Assembly (NCBI GenBank): GCA_027346125.1
Contig: DAIEST010000217.1
Span: 1-6,186, forward strand
Length of the DNA stretch: 6,186 nt
From: Leptospirillum sp.
Lineage (GTDB): Bacteria; Nitrospirota; Leptospirillia; Leptospirillales; Leptospirillaceae
Reading direction: 5' to 3'
Part shown: positions 5,708 to 6,186 of the stretch, piece by piece
Layout of the letters: the number at the start of each line of letters is the position of its first letter
How positions within the stretch are numbered: the stretch's first letter is position 1
Notes under the pieces: generated by a model
Told to the model about the DNA's origin: nothing
The model's input: only the letters and a program-made list of their open reading frames with translations
Databases searched by the model: none
Program-made: the position numbers and the translations under genes

Positions 5708-6057
5708 GAGGAAGACAAGCCGGAGCGGTCGTTACGATCATATCTGCCATATTGCTCCTGCTCGCCCCGATGGGGGTGACGCCCGTATCCGCATCGGAGA
5801 AAACGACCGTGAAAATCGTCTCTCCCAAAAGCGGAGCGGTCGTTCACGATCCGTTCATGCTCAAATACATCTATCATAAGGGACCGAGAGCCAACCACGT
5901 CCATGTCTATGTCGACGGAACCCTCTACAAGCCCACACACGACAATCCCGTCAAGATGGATATCCCGGCGGGCAAGCATACCATCGTCGTGAAAGCCGCC
6001 AGTCGCCATCATCACATTCTTGGCCCCAAGAGCCAGGTGACCGTGACGGTCAAGTAA
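5704..6057 (+). CDS. Small secreted beta-sandwich protein, His-containing, unknown function
   Basis: This is a predicted exported protein of 117 residues; I do not recognise a named family. Residues 1-30 form a classic Sec signal peptide: two Arg near the start, hydrophobic 8-21, and VSA before a likely signal peptidase I cut after Ala30. The mature part of about 87 residues alternates beta strands: TTVKIVSPKSGAVV (34-47), FMLKYIY (51-57), NHVHVYVDGTLYK (64-76), KHTIVVKAAS (91-100) and QVTVTVK (111-117), consistent with one Ig-like or fibronectin-like sandwich. Histidines at 48, 58, 65, 67, 79, 92 and the triplet 102-104 are concentrated in loops and strand edges, so metal binding is possible but unproven. 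There are no Cys residues in the mature part. The ATG at 5704 has AAGGAGG five bases upstream. The gene stands alone on the plus strand between two minus-strand units. Confidence 0.85.
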   Translation: MRGRQAGAVVTIISAILLLLAPMGVTPVSASEKTTVKIVSPKSGAVVHDPFMLKYIYHKGPRANHVHVYVDGTLYKPTHDNPVKMDIPAGKHTIVVKAASRHHHILGPKSQVTVTVK

Positions 6058-6059
6058 AA

Positions 6060-6073
6060 GGGCCCACTGGCCC
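6060..6073 (-). terminator. Probable terminator of the gene entering from the right edge
   Basis: GGGCC (6060-6064) and GGCCC (6069-6073) form a 5-bp stem with a 4-nt loop. On the minus strand the hairpin is followed by TTTTACTT (6059-6052). This fits termination of the minus-strand gene that stops at 6115. The T run overlaps the last codons of the convergent secreted-protein gene. The stem is short but entirely G-C. Confidence 0.55.
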
Positions 6074-6079
6074 GGACCT

Positions 6080-6105
6080 CTTCCCGACCCGTTCCAACCG
6101 GGAAG
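6080..6105. terminator. Second hairpin between convergent genes
   Basis: CTTCCCG (6080-6086) and CGGGAAG (6099-6105) form a perfect 7-bp stem with a 12-nt loop, 23 nt after the secreted-protein stop. Neither side has a good T run, so it may add to the neighbouring terminator or stabilise the 3' end of the plus-strand mRNA. Confidence 0.35.
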
Positions 6106-6114
6106 GATTCCGGG

Positions 6115-6186
6115 TCAGTCCCCCATTTTCAGGACGGCCGCCCCCTCGATCCGGTCCTCTTTCAGATCCGTCAGCGCACAAAGCGC
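6115..6186 (-). CDS. C-terminal fragment, possibly a zinc-type alcohol dehydrogenase
   Basis: An open minus-strand frame enters from the right edge and ends at TGA 6115-6117 after 23 codons. The visible end includes LTDLKEDRIEGAAVLKM. A helix of the type 'xxLxxGxIxG' followed by a 'RAVLxx' strand is typical of the C-terminus of medium-chain zinc alcohol dehydrogenases. Twenty-three residues are too few for a firm call. Codon usage matches the neighbours and terminator-like hairpins lie just downstream, which supports a real gene end. The start lies outside the window. Confidence 0.45.
   Translation of the reverse strand, partial: ALCALTDLKEDRIEGAAVLKMGD

Noticed and set aside
1..6186. CRISPR arrays, tRNA or rRNA genes, insertion sequences or phage genes
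   Set aside because: I found no regularly spaced repeats, cloverleaf-like sequences, transposase motifs or terminal inverted repeats; the window is almost fully filled by ordinary-looking genes.

Overview
The window looks like moderately GC-rich, gene-dense bacterial chromosome. Its clearest content is the left third: a proteasome-associated AAA+ ATPase (ARC/Mpa) followed by the Pup deamidase/depupylase Dop, both on the minus strand. This pair belongs to the Pup-proteasome system, which is typical of Actinobacteria but is also known from a few other lineages, notably Nitrospirota such as Leptospirillum and Nitrospira. Lipoprotein-type signal sequences, an SPFH/prohibitin gene and a FlgO-like lipoprotein next door fit a Gram-negative-type cell. 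My best guess is therefore a Leptospirillum-like Nitrospirota member. This is an inference from gene content; no marker gene proves it.

Layout, right to left for the minus-strand genes. (1) 6115-6186: the last 23 codons of a minus-strand gene, possibly a zinc-type alcohol dehydrogenase. (2) 5704-6057: one plus-strand gene for a small secreted, histidine-containing beta-rich protein. It is preceded by a structured leader with a promoter, a 12-bp palindrome and a possible 15-codon upstream ORF that overlaps its start. (3) 5421 down to 3129: a probable four-gene minus-strand operon: a 75-aa helical protein, a FlgO-like lipoprotein, an SPFH/prohibitin-domain lipoprotein and a BCP-type peroxiredoxin. 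It ends at a perfect 13-bp-stem intrinsic terminator (3071-3100). (4) 3064 down to 1: a near-consensus sigma70-type promoter (TTGACC, 17 bp, TATACT), a structured leader of about 85 nt, then ARC and Dop. Dop runs off the left edge.

How the genes work together: ARC unfolds pupylated proteins and passes them to the 20S proteasome. Its C-terminus ends in Gly-His-Tyr-Leu, close to the Gly-Gln-Tyr-Leu tail that docks mycobacterial Mpa on the 20S core. Dop prepares Pup by deamidation and removes it from substrates. By the usual gene order, pup, prcB, prcA and pafA would be expected beyond the left edge, but they are not visible here. The neighbouring operon combines envelope proteins (two lipoproteins, one with an SPFH domain) with a thiol peroxidase. 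That is compatible with envelope or oxidative-stress upkeep, but no functional link to the proteasome genes is shown beyond proximity. Two very long plus-strand open frames (214-2940 and 3764-5332) lie opposite these genes and are treated as antisense shadows.
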